This document shows, in pieces, positions 1 to 7,264 of a stretch of DNA of 16,182 bases. This stretch comes from an uncultured Clostridia bacterium (GTDB lineage Bacteria > Bacillota > Clostridia > Lachnospirales > Lachnospiraceae). A program made the position numbers and the translations under genes. The DNA is taken from NCBI GenBank assembly GCA_946186175.1, contig CAMHMG010000037.1:1-16182 (forward strand), written 5' to 3'. The notes under the pieces are model-generated. The model ran no database searches. It was not told the origin of the DNA and saw only the letters and a list, made by a program, of their open reading frames with translations. Each line of letters begins with the position of its first letter. The stretch's first letter is position 1.

Positions 1-31
1 GTAATATAAAATCCACCGGACTCACGAATCT

Positions 32-793
32 TTAATTCATCTCGAAGTTCTTTTCTAATCTTACCTTAACGTCTTTAATCCCAGTACCCAACACATCTAA
101 AACTGCAAGAAAAACTTTTTTGATTTCCTCGCTTTTCTGCATCAGATCTATTGATTTTTCAGTCCAATCATTTTCTTCGGGATGATATACTACAAGATCT
201 TTTGAAAAGAATAAAAAGGCCTGCTCAATCTCCACCACGTCCGAATAATTTGCTGCACATGACAATAACAACCTATTATCTTTAAGAACAGTTTTACTGA
301 TATCAAAATCCTTCTTATATTTATCTCCCGCTATAATATCTAAGTTCTCTCTTTCGAATATTTTAGTCTGCCTTCCATTTGGGAAATAATAAAGATATTC
401 TTCAAACACCGTGTTGTTTTTCACTGAAAAACCATATGCATATCTGATATCATTCTTGACAAATTGTATATCAAATGTGCTGGGTATTTCATTACTATTT
501 AATTTATGTGAAGCTTGGAACACTCCTTGCCCCGGCTGATGATTGATACTAGTAATTACCAATAATTTCATAAAGCTGATAGCACTGATAAAATTACTCT
601 TTCCTGATCCATTTGCGCCATATATAACGGAACTACGTAAAACTCTATATTTTCCATATTTTTTTATCTCATCTTCAAAAGTATTATCTTTACCGGCCAG
701 AGCAGAATACGTCACCTTATCTTTAATTGATTTATAATTTGAACAAGAAAACTCTAATATCATAGCCATCACCATCCCCTTTTTATTCAACAT
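32..793 (-). CDS. AAA-family ATPase (AAA_15/AAA_21-like), N-terminal part, probably frameshifted
   Basis: This is the N-terminal half of an SMC/OLD-like ATP-binding protein of the kind often annotated 'AAA family ATPase' in Clostridia. Visible: an N-terminal strand MILEFSCSNYKSIKD, typical of the AAA_15/AAA_21 group; a Walker A GANGSGKS at about residues 59-66; then a beta-rich section with YAYGFSV and YYFPNGRQTKIFER. The signature motif and Walker B would lie beyond the window. The frame stops at TAA (34-32), about 253 residues, where relatives usually exceed 400. Past that point another minus frame reads DELKIRESGGFYI to the window edge. One missing base near 45-48 would join it as NFRDELKIRESGGFYI, so this may be a frameshifted pseudogene. 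Start: ATG at 793 is 7 nt behind GGAGG (805-801); 796 and 769 (AAGGGG 6 nt upstream) are alternatives. Function unknown; a defence role is only inferred from the neighbours. Confidence 0.7.
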   Translation of the reverse strand: MLNKKGMVMAMILEFSCSNYKSIKDKVTYSALAGKDNTFEDEIKKYGKYRVLRSSVIYGANGSGKSNFISAISFMKLLVITSINHQPGQGVFQASHKLNSNEIPSTFDIQFVKNDIRYAYGFSVKNNTVFEEYLYYFPNGRQTKIFERENLDIIAGDKYKKDFDISKTVLKDNRLLLSCAANYSDVVEIEQAFLFFSKDLVVYHPEENDWTEKSIDLMQKSEEIKKVFLAVLDVLGTGIKDVKVRLEKNFEMN

Positions 794-794
794 C

Positions 795-823
795 ATAATA
801 CCTCCATTTTTATGTTTTGTCAA
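795..823 (-). promoter_or_regulatory. near-consensus sigma-A promoter overlapping the start of the AAA ATPase gene
   Basis: TTGACA (823-818) and TATTAT (800-795) are separated by exactly 17 bases on the minus strand. A transcript starting about 7 bases downstream (near 788) would begin after the ATG codons at 796 and 793. It would use the ATG at 769, which has AAGGGG 6 bases upstream. The boxes are seen directly; activity is inferred. Confidence 0.45.
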
Positions 824-876
824 TCTGATTTGCGCTTTTTGTGCATTTTTGCACTTTAAATCATTTGATTTGGATT

Positions 877-906
877 ATTATATGCTTTTTTATACTTTTT
901 ATACAA
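877..906 (-). promoter_or_regulatory. possible second promoter for the AAA ATPase gene
   Basis: TTGTAT (906-901), 18-base spacer, TATAAT (882-877). A start here would give a leader of about 75 bases containing GGAGG and the ATGATG start near 796/793. The region is very AT-rich, so chance matches are likely. The inverted repeat GTGCA-TTTT-TGCAC at 841-854 lies just downstream, inside this leader. Confidence 0.35.
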
Positions 907-918
907 ACAATTTTCATC

Positions 919-948
919 AAAAAAAGGCCTTGCTCACGCAAGACCTTT
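919..948 (-). terminator. rho-independent terminator of the DUF3791-DUF3990 cassette
   Basis: On the minus strand AAAGGTCTTGC (948-938) pairs with GCAAGGCCTTT (933-923) around a 4-base loop, with a single G-U wobble. It runs into an uninterrupted T tract (925-919). It lies about 70 bases after the last cassette gene and just before the promoters of the next gene, so it separates the two units. Confidence 0.85.
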
Positions 949-1020
949 CGACATTTTCTTTCGGCAAAACCACCTATACAGTCCGTGATAAATGTCAAAC
1001 CATTATAAAGCTCACAAGCT

Positions 1021-1233
1021 CTACTCGTTCTCAATCAATATATGAACAAGATTCTTATAATCAAGGTACTGAATTCCATATCTTCCTTCGCTTATCTTAT
1101 CCGCTAATTTACTGTGATAATAGATATCCATAGCAGCTTCCAATGTAATTCCCTTAACCTCAGCAAGATAAGATATGATATCCTCCTCCAGACCTTCCTG
1201 ATATACCCTTTCCAACTCAACCTCATTTACCAT
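1021..1233 (-). CDS. small helical protein, third gene of the DUF3990 cassette
   Basis: A 70-residue acidic, predicted mostly helical protein, with segments such as ISYLAEVKGITLEAAMDIYY and KLADKISEGRYG. It resembles the DUF3791-like small proteins that I recall beside DUF3990 genes, but I cannot assign a family firmly. It starts 3 bases after the TGA of the DUF3990 gene. Its ribosome site (GAGG, about 8 bases upstream of ATG 1233) lies inside that gene's 3' end, which suggests translational coupling. Stop is TAG. Likely an antitoxin or accessory partner of the ADP-ribosyltransferase-like protein; this is inference from position and size. No DNA-binding domain is obvious. Confidence 0.7.
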   Translation of the reverse strand: MVNEVELERVYQEGLEEDIISYLAEVKGITLEAAMDIYYHSKLADKISEGRYGIQYLDYKNLVHILIENE

Positions 1234-1236
1234 AAC

Positions 1237-1716
1237 TCATACCTCATAACTCAAACTATATTTCAAGACATCATCAATTGCTTTTTGTGAGATAAAAGCA
1301 ATCTGATCATATGTTTCGTACACCTTTATTTCCTGTAATGCACGAACCTTGTCCCATATACCTCTACGGTACATATCTACCACTCTATATACCTTATCAT
1401 TTGCAACTTTGCCCATTATAATATCATATTTCATATAATCCGTGCCGCCATCACGACAATCGCACACAAAATCAATCCATGCACTCAAATCTCCCGCAAA
1501 TTCCTTTACAGCAAAGCCTTTCAATTCATCCCTCATTTCATATTCCGTTACTATAGCTGTAGATGTCCCTGACAAATCCGCTTTTCTTTTTGCCCAGCGT
1601 TCTGCCTGCACTTTTACTGATGTAACATAAAATCCTTTTCCAAAATCAAGATTACGGTACGAATGTTCAACATCAGGATTTTTAATTTCTACTGTAGATC
1701 CATGATATACTATCAT
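1237..1716 (-). CDS. DUF3990 protein, ADP-ribosyltransferase-like toxin candidate
   Basis: A 159-residue protein matching the DUF3990 family from memory. Two motifs fit the ADP-ribosyltransferase fold as in PARP/KptA-like enzymes: VYHGS at residues 3-7 (the His of the H-Y-E-type triad) and DFGKGFYVTS at 24-33 (the Gly-x-Gly-Phe-Tyr element). A third catalytic acid is not obvious; the C-terminal part has YDIIMGKVANDKVYRVVDMY. No signal peptide, so it should act in the cytoplasm, modifying an unknown target with NAD as donor if active. Start ATG 1716 overlaps the stop of the DUF3791 gene (ATGA) and is preceded by GAGGGGTG. Being sandwiched between two small helical proteins makes a toxin-antitoxin role plausible but unproven. 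Confidence 0.8.
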   Translation of the reverse strand: MIVYHGSTVEIKNPDVEHSYRNLDFGKGFYVTSVKVQAERWAKRKADLSGTSTAIVTEYEMRDELKGFAVKEFAGDLSAWIDFVCDCRDGGTDYMKYDIIMGKVANDKVYRVVDMYRRGIWDKVRALQEIKVYETYDQIAFISQKAIDDVLKYSLSYEV

Positions 1717-1928
1717 ATCTTCACCCCTCGTTTTTTGACATATTCCCTAATATCTTCCTCCAAATATTCTGTTCCAAGTGTATGCAGAACATCGTAATGA
1801 TTAATAAAATAATCATCAATACATCTTGTCTGTTTCAAAACTTCATACACCTTGCTGGGAAGCATTCCCCATGCTCTTGATAATTCATGAATCATATATA
1901 TTGTAAATGAAAATATTTCCTCAGTCAT
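1713..1928 (-). CDS. DUF3791 family small protein, antitoxin candidate
   Basis: A 71-residue protein resembling DUF3791: a helical N-terminal part (FTIYMIHELSRAWGM), then KVYEVLKQTRCIDDYFI and YDVLHTLGTEYLEEDIREYV. The family commonly sits directly before DUF3990 genes. It is the first gene of the cassette, behind a near-consensus promoter (1997-1969), with GGAGG about 7 bases before ATG 1928. Its TGA overlaps the DUF3990 start by 4 bases. Inferred to neutralise or regulate the ADP-ribosyltransferase-like protein; biochemical function is not known to me. Confidence 0.78.
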   Translation of the reverse strand: MTEEIFSFTIYMIHELSRAWGMLPSKVYEVLKQTRCIDDYFINHYDVLHTLGTEYLEEDIREYVKKRGVKI

Positions 1929-1968
1929 TTATTTCCTCCAATACTGCAAGATTACATATATCATTTGT

Positions 1969-1997
1969 ATTATACCCTTTTATTCTTTATCTCACAA
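1969..1997 (-). promoter_or_regulatory. sigma-A promoter of the DUF3791-DUF3990 cassette
   Basis: TTGTGA (1997-1992), 17-base spacer, TATAAT (1974-1969). The start of transcription is expected near 1962, giving a leader of about 35 bases with GGAGG before ATG 1928. It lies between the jetC stop and the cassette, so the cassette can be expressed independently of Wadjet. Confidence 0.7.
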
Positions 1998-2000
1998 TAA

Positions 2001-2015
2001 CGATATCATATATCG
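2001..2015. promoter_or_regulatory. inverted repeat next to the -35 box, operator candidate
   Basis: CGATAT-CAT-ATATCG is a perfect 6-bp inverted repeat with a 3-base centre. It ends 4 bases upstream of the cassette's -35 box and lies within 10 bases of the jetC stop codon. No T tract follows, so it is not a terminator. The position suits a regulator-binding site; which protein would bind is unknown. Confidence 0.35.
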
Positions 2016-2023
2016 ATTATATA

Positions 2024-5000
2024 TTAGAACAACGTCAACTGTTCTCCCACCTCAAACTGTGAAGCAATGATGGTCTCCGGTTCCGTTCCACGGTAATGCT
2101 CCATCCTTAAGAACTGTTGTCCGCTCTTAAGACTTGCGGCCACACGGTTAAGAATATATATATTGTCGAATCTACCATATATAGAATCACCACCAAGCCC
2201 TGACAGACATATGAGCTGGGTATTATTCTTCTTCGCCATCTCCATAAGCGGCTTTAACAGATGCTCAGAATATGTGACACCAAATGGATTATCCATTATC
2301 ATGACCTTGCTCTCATTTCTTTCTGCAAAAAGGTCTGTGTCGTCCTTTCTGATATATGTAAGAAGACTTGAGAGTATAACAAATGATGACAAAAATCCTT
2401 CGCCGCCGGAATTAGCCGCCACATCAGACCAGGCGATCGGATACTCCCTCTGCTCCTCAATTTTGTAAAGTCTGATAGAAACATTGCCAAGTCCAACAAT
2501 TATGTCATAAAGATTCTTAGTGTTTAGCTGGGTTCCGAAATACTCGGCAGCATTTTCCCCCTTCTTATAAAGCTCGACACCTTTAAGCGTAATTCCGTCC
2601 ACGAATTCCCGCATCCGAATATTATAGAGTTCTTCGTTCTCCTGCCAGTCAGGAGTCTTGATATCTAACATCTTAATTGAACGTTCTCTCACCGTTATCG
2701 TGGAGTTATCATCTATCTTCGACACATCTCTATGGACAGCCTTGACATAGTCCATAAGCTCTCCGGTAAGGTTATTGCGCTCCTTCTCAACAAGTGCAAG
2801 GTCCACCTCTATCTTCTTCATCTGGTTGTCAAATACACTTATGGAAAGCTTAATCTGTCTTAACACCTCCGAAGGAGTATAGATAAGTCTTAGCATGGAA
2901 TCAAGATGCTTCTTATAGTATTCATCATGAAAATCAGCGATCTCAAGAACATCCCGGATTCGTCTTTCGAGGGTATTTCTCGCCTTGTCTATCTTTTCAC
3001 TCATCTCATTATAATCTCTGATAAGACTGCCCTTCATCCTGTCAAGCTCGATTTTACTCATGACAGTAACATCTGCATCTAACTTGGCATTTTCATCATC
3101 AATCCTGAAATCACTGTACTCTGCAAGTCCGGAAAGAAGTGCAGACAATTCCTGAGATTTAACTGACAGAGCATCTCTTTCTTTTTCCACCTCTTCAAGA
3201 TTATAATGAAGACCGATTATTTCAGCATCATAATTACGAGGTGTAATAAGTCTGCTTTCCACGGGCTCGTCCCTGCCACATTCTCTCTTCATTTCAGACA
3301 TCTTATTCTCAATGCTCTGAGCCTTAAGTGATCGATTCTTATCAGCCTCGTTTTGGCTCTTTGACACATTCTTGCGTTTTCCTGAAAGTTCTTTCTTTTC
3401 TACTGAAAGCCTGCTGTCTTCATCCTCGTCATATACACATTTTTTCACACTGTCATCAATTTCATCAAATGATCTTCCGCTATCCTTAGATAGTTTCTTC
3501 CTTGCTATCTTATAATCATTCTCAGCTATTCTTAAACGTTCCACCTGCTTTTCAAATTCATGTTCAAGTCTTTTAATATCATTGTCAATCTCTTCTGTGA
3601 TAGCTTTATACTCCGATTCATATTTATCCCTTCTCTTGCGATGGTCATCGGTTATTTCTATCTTTCCTCCCGCCTCACTATAACGACGGTATATTGAAAG
3701 TTCCTCTTCCTTATTCTTTTTCTCCTGCGTAAAATTATACTTCTTTGACTGCTTTCTGCTTAGATCATCCTGATACCTGTCCAAAGTACCCTTAAGCTCC
3801 ACATTATAATTCTCAAGCTTTTCTATATCAGTTTCCACATGCTTTTTATTTCTATCATCCTCAAGATACTTCTCATAGGCATCAGCTAATTCCTTAAGAC
3901 TCTCATATCTGTCAGACTCAAGCTTTAGATCACTCTCATTATTTTCAATAATACTATTAAGCTCCTCTATCAGATTCTCGCATTCCTTCTTCTCATTTTC
4001 CAGAGAAGCCATCTCCTTTGCAAGCCGCTCATCCTCTTCATCACAGTGCTTTATGATATTTTGTTTTTCTTCATAAAGCTTGTCTGTCACCTCCTGATTA
4101 TTGAGCACACCGAGCTTATCATTATATTCCCGCTTCTCATCCTCTCTTCTTAGAATCTTATCCTCTAATTCCTTTATCATATGCTGTCTTTCATCTAACA
4201 GTTTCTGCATCTTTGTCTCATCAAGAAGATTCTCGTTGAAGCGGACATAGAACCTGATCTTGCCAAGATCAAGCGTGCCATCGCTTATTTCAAATGTTCC
4301 CTCTTCAAGCTCCTTACGTAACATAATAGGAACAGGGAGGGAGCTATATATGTCACTTCCCATCTTCTTAAAGTTTGCATACTCATTATCCGTCATAATA
4401 AGTGCATATGGAATAAATGGATTCCTTCTCACCAATTCTATATTCTCTTCCGTGCTCTTACCATTTTTTCTAAGCCAGTTAAGTCCGTGAATCTGGGCAA
4501 TGCCCATGGAATCCATAGCAGTTTTCATATTATCGGGAAGCTCATATATCCGTCCCTGCGAAATTGCCTCATATTCTTTCTTTTCCTTTGCTGCCTGAGT
4601 CTTTAATCCGGTAAGCGATACATCAAGCTCATCAATTTTTTCGTTCAGCTTATTTCTTATAAGTTCACGGTCGAACAGTTTGTCCTCAGTAAGCTCAATG
4701 TATTTGAGCATATTCCTTCTCACATCTAGCTCTTTATCATATCGAGTAATATCATCACAGGCTCTATTCTTAATCTCTTCATTTTTCACCTTATTGATAG
4801 AGGCAGTATTCCTATCACTCTCACATTTTCTAAGAGCATTTTCCTTATCATGACGATTCTCTTTATTACCCTTGACTTCCTTTTCCAGCGCAAGCTTACT
4901 CTTAAGGCACCTATCCTTTTCAACATCAAAGAAGCCCTCATCATATCTTCCAAGAATGTTCCTGCTGATATCCTTCTTGTAATTTCTGTTATACGAACTC

Positions 5001-6490
5001 TCCTTCTCTGAGTAGGTTTCTATCAGTGCCTCTAACTTTCCTTTTTCGGCAGAAAGCTCAGTAATACTCTTGTCATTTTCAGATATCTTACCCTTAATTT
5101 CTTCTATATTGTGCAGGATATCAGCAATATCGTTCTCTGCCTCAGAGATCCATGCATTTATCTTGTCAATATCCTCTTCTATAAGAGCATACAAAAGCGA
5201 GCCAAGTTCCTCGCGCCTTTCCCTTGTATCCTCATTCTGAGCACTGAGCGCATTAAGTCTTGCCTCTATATCGTTATATTCCTTCTTCTCCCGATCCCTT
5301 GTTTCGTAGATTCGTCTGCAAGCCAATATTCCTGCAAGAAATTCAGTTTCATTTATCTTTTCATCAAGCTCGGCAAGCTGTTTGCCAAGGTCCTCATACT
5401 CCTGCTCATACTTCTCCTTCTCTTCGGAAAGCAGCAGGATCTCATAAGAAATTTTCTCATGCTTAATATCATTAATTCTACTCTTAATACCGGTAATCTC
5501 TTCAAGTTTCCTCGCAAGATTATTTTCTGTATTTGCATAATAATCTTTTATCGCCAAGTAAAATGCTGCTATTACACCCTCCTGTTTTCTCTTATCATTT
5601 TCCCTTAAGAGAAATTCCTCCGCATGGGATCTTACGGATTTAACTCCTGTCACCTCATCATCATATATGACATGTTCCTTGAATTTCTCTATAGTATCAC
5701 GGCGCTTTATATTATGCTCATTCTCATAATACTGCCTTACATAATGACCAACATTTCTCTCAAAATCACGGATCATTCCTCCGTCCTTATCTATCTTCTT
5801 TTCGATGGATTCAAGGAACCATTTCTCCATAAGACTTCTCTCATCCTTACAGTCAGAAAACAGCTCGGCAAGACCACCCTCCTTCAAGTTGATCTTCCTG
5901 ATGATATCCTCCCACTCCTTATAGTCAACACGGTATTCTGATAGCTTATCAAAATACTGCCTCTGTTGTCCGGAATTATTCATATCGTAATGAAAGAACT
6001 TAGCCTCCCTGTCCTTCTTGAAACCGTCAAACATCTGTCGACAAGCCACATAGCCCTTAAGATTCATCTCCTTCTTAGTCTTCTCCACAACCGGCAGATT
6101 ATGGATGTCCCACATACATGCATTACTGTATTCGCTGACTATTCCAGTTATCTCAAGAGCATCCCCGCTCTCATCAACGTCATTCTGACTTCTTCTTATC
6201 ATAAGTCCGTTCATCATTTTTCCTGTGCCGCCGTCAAGACTCCATTCAATGAGAATAAATGAAGGCTTATTGGTTGTAAAGTAATTCTCAAATATTCTGT
6301 CGGCAGTGTTTCTATAACGCTTGTGTACAAAGGGAGCTGTCATCATTTGAACAAGAACAGTCTTTCCTCCTCCGTTTGCCAGCGCAACAAGGGTGCTGTC
6401 ACCATTAAAATGCATAGTCTCATCATTTATCCTTATTGAGTTGTTGTTATAATTGATATTAATAAGCCTTACTGCATTAATTGTCGCCAC
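2024..6490 (-). CDS. jetC: Wadjet JetC, SMC/MukB-like ATPase
   Basis: The motor of the Wadjet system. From the family, JetC dimers with JetA and JetB extrude DNA loops, sense small circular DNA and present it to JetD. Visible in 1488 residues: N-terminal ATPase lobe with AxGGGKT-type Walker A (residues 38-44, ANGGGKT); two long charged heptad-rich stretches (about 320-640 and 760-1290) forming an antiparallel coiled coil; a globular hinge-like insert at about 650-755 with few heptads; C-terminal lobe with ABC signature SGGEG (1361-1365) and Walker B VMIMDNPFG (D1400). The residue after the Walker B Asp is Asn, not the usual Glu. Start is GTG 6490, with GGGGGTGAG closely upstream; it overlaps the jetB end by 14 bases. 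No terminator is visible after its TAA. Frame intact throughout. Confidence 0.93.
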   Translation of the reverse strand: MATINAVRLININYNNNSIRINDETMHFNGDSTLVALANGGGKTVLVQMMTAPFVHKRYRNTADRIFENYFTTNKPSFILIEWSLDGGTGKMMNGLMIRRSQNDVDESGDALEITGIVSEYSNACMWDIHNLPVVEKTKKEMNLKGYVACRQMFDGFKKDREAKFFHYDMNNSGQQRQYFDKLSEYRVDYKEWEDIIRKINLKEGGLAELFSDCKDERSLMEKWFLESIEKKIDKDGGMIRDFERNVGHYVRQYYENEHNIKRRDTIEKFKEHVIYDDEVTGVKSVRSHAEEFLLRENDKRKQEGVIAAFYLAIKDYYANTENNLARKLEEITGIKSRINDIKHEKISYEILLLSEEKEKYEQEYEDLGKQLAELDEKINETEFLAGILACRRIYETRDREKKEYNDIEARLNALSAQNEDTRERREELGSLLYALIEEDIDKINAWISEAENDIADILHNIEEIKGKISENDKSITELSAEKGKLEALIETYSEKESSYNRNYKKDISRNILGRYDEGFFDVEKDRCLKSKLALEKEVKGNKENRHDKENALRKCESDRNTASINKVKNEEIKNRACDDITRYDKELDVRRNMLKYIELTEDKLFDRELIRNKLNEKIDELDVSLTGLKTQAAKEKKEYEAISQGRIYELPDNMKTAMDSMGIAQIHGLNWLRKNGKSTEENIELVRRNPFIPYALIMTDNEYANFKKMGSDIYSSLPVPIMLRKELEEGTFEISDGTLDLGKIRFYVRFNENLLDETKMQKLLDERQHMIKELEDKILRREDEKREYNDKLGVLNNQEVTDKLYEEKQNIIKHCDEEDERLAKEMASLENEKKECENLIEELNSIIENNESDLKLESDRYESLKELADAYEKYLEDDRNKKHVETDIEKLENYNVELKGTLDRYQDDLSRKQSKKYNFTQEKKNKEEELSIYRRYSEAGGKIEITDDHRKRRDKYESEYKAITEEIDNDIKRLEHEFEKQVERLRIAENDYKIARKKLSKDSGRSFDEIDDSVKKCVYDEDEDSRLSVEKKELSGKRKNVSKSQNEADKNRSLKAQSIENKMSEMKRECGRDEPVESRLITPRNYDAEIIGLHYNLEEVEKERDALSVKSQELSALLSGLAEYSDFRIDDENAKLDADVTVMSKIELDRMKGSLIRDYNEMSEKIDKARNTLERRIRDVLEIADFHDEYYKKHLDSMLRLIYTPSEVLRQIKLSISVFDNQMKKIEVDLALVEKERNNLTGELMDYVKAVHRDVSKIDDNSTITVRERSIKMLDIKTPDWQENEELYNIRMREFVDGITLKGVELYKKGENAAEYFGTQLNTKNLYDIIVGLGNVSIRLYKIEEQREYPIAWSDVAANSGGEGFLSSFVILSSLLTYIRKDDTDLFAERNESKVMIMDNPFGVTYSEHLLKPLMEMAKKNNTQLICLSGLGGDSIYGRFDNIYILNRVAASLKSGQQFLRMEHYRGTEPETIIASQFEVGEQLTLF

Positions 6491-7199
6491 TTTCTCTCAC
6501 CCCCAGCACTGATAGTACTCTGTCAAAATTATTCTCATTAAGTATGTTCCAATCCATGAAATTATCCATCTTCTTAGTGGTAAGTACCATCTCATCGACC
6601 ACAACATATTCTATTAGTCCCTGATCTTCAAGAAAAGAAAGAATACTGTGTATAAATCCCTCTTTGGTCGTCTTGGTCTTTCTTCCCGTGTCATCAGATT
6701 TCAATGCCTCATACGCTTCTAACATATCGGTAAATGCAATACCTGCACTCTCCTGTTCATCCTCGTCCATACGGTCCACCCCTTCTCTTAGGCGTTCCGA
6801 TACGCTGTTAAGCAGTTCTCCCACGCGAATATAATCTCTGGTCTTAGCACTGCTTCCCTGCCCGTCATAGAATTCAATCATCAAGGTAAGAATAACAAAC
6901 TGCGCAAGGTAATAATCCTTGTCTGTTGCATCAGATTTTAAAAGCTGCTTTTTTAACTGACTTTTTGAGAATCCAAGATAGTTATTACCCTCATCAGGTA
7001 TGAGATAGATTGTGTTACCATATCTCTCAATCTTGCACTCTGCCGCCTCGCCCTGAGATTTCACCAGCATCTGAACATCCTCTTTTTCAAAATATGCTCT
7101 GTATAATCCCGATTCCCTATCTTCACTTAGCTCATGATGTTTTAAAAGATAATAGAATATCTCCTGACTCTGCTTAATTTCATTATATTCAAATGCCAT
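6477..7199 (-). CDS. jetB: Wadjet JetB, KITE/MukE-like subunit (DUF6063-like)
   Basis: A 240-residue protein between jetA and jetC, as expected for JetB, which binds the kleisin JetA near the JetC heads. Sequence features suggest winged-helix domains: KQSQEIFYYLLKHHEL at the N-terminus, YYLAQFVILTLMIEFYDG in the middle, and a C-terminal module ending in LSFLEDQGLIEYVVVDEMVL. Start: ATG 7199 has AGGTGG 6 bases upstream. A longer frame from a TTG at 7247 exists, but its codons overlap the ribosome site and add an unlikely leader. It lies 65 bases after jetA and overlaps jetC by 14 bases, implying translational coupling. The family assignment (DUF6063, the type II JetB) is from memory and supported mainly by context. 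Confidence 0.85.
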   Translation of the reverse strand: MAFEYNEIKQSQEIFYYLLKHHELSEDRESGLYRAYFEKEDVQMLVKSQGEAAECKIERYGNTIYLIPDEGNNYLGFSKSQLKKQLLKSDATDKDYYLAQFVILTLMIEFYDGQGSSAKTRDYIRVGELLNSVSERLREGVDRMDEDEQESAGIAFTDMLEAYEALKSDDTGRKTKTTKEGFIHSILSFLEDQGLIEYVVVDEMVLTTKKMDNFMDWNILNENNFDRVLSVLGVRESGDN

Positions 7200-7264
7200 C
7201 TTTTTCCACCTTTCTGCCAAAACTACAAAACTATCTGGCTCCTTCAAAACAGTTATCTAACTGA

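Noticed and set aside
841..854. GTGCA-TTTT-TGCAC inverted repeat as a terminator
   Set aside because: The stem is only 5 bp and lies downstream of an already strong terminator; at most a minor leader hairpin or operator.
5111..5608. Plus-strand open frame of 165 codons opposite jetC
   Set aside because: It lies wholly antisense to an intact coiled-coil coding region, has a hydrophobic composition typical of reversed charged codons, and shows no ribosome site or family resemblance. The same holds for other plus-strand frames, such as 7737-8162 and 11790-12221.
7200..7247. Longer JetB from a TTG at 7247
   Set aside because: The extra 16 codons contain the AGGTGG ribosome site for ATG 7199, and TTG has no good site of its own.
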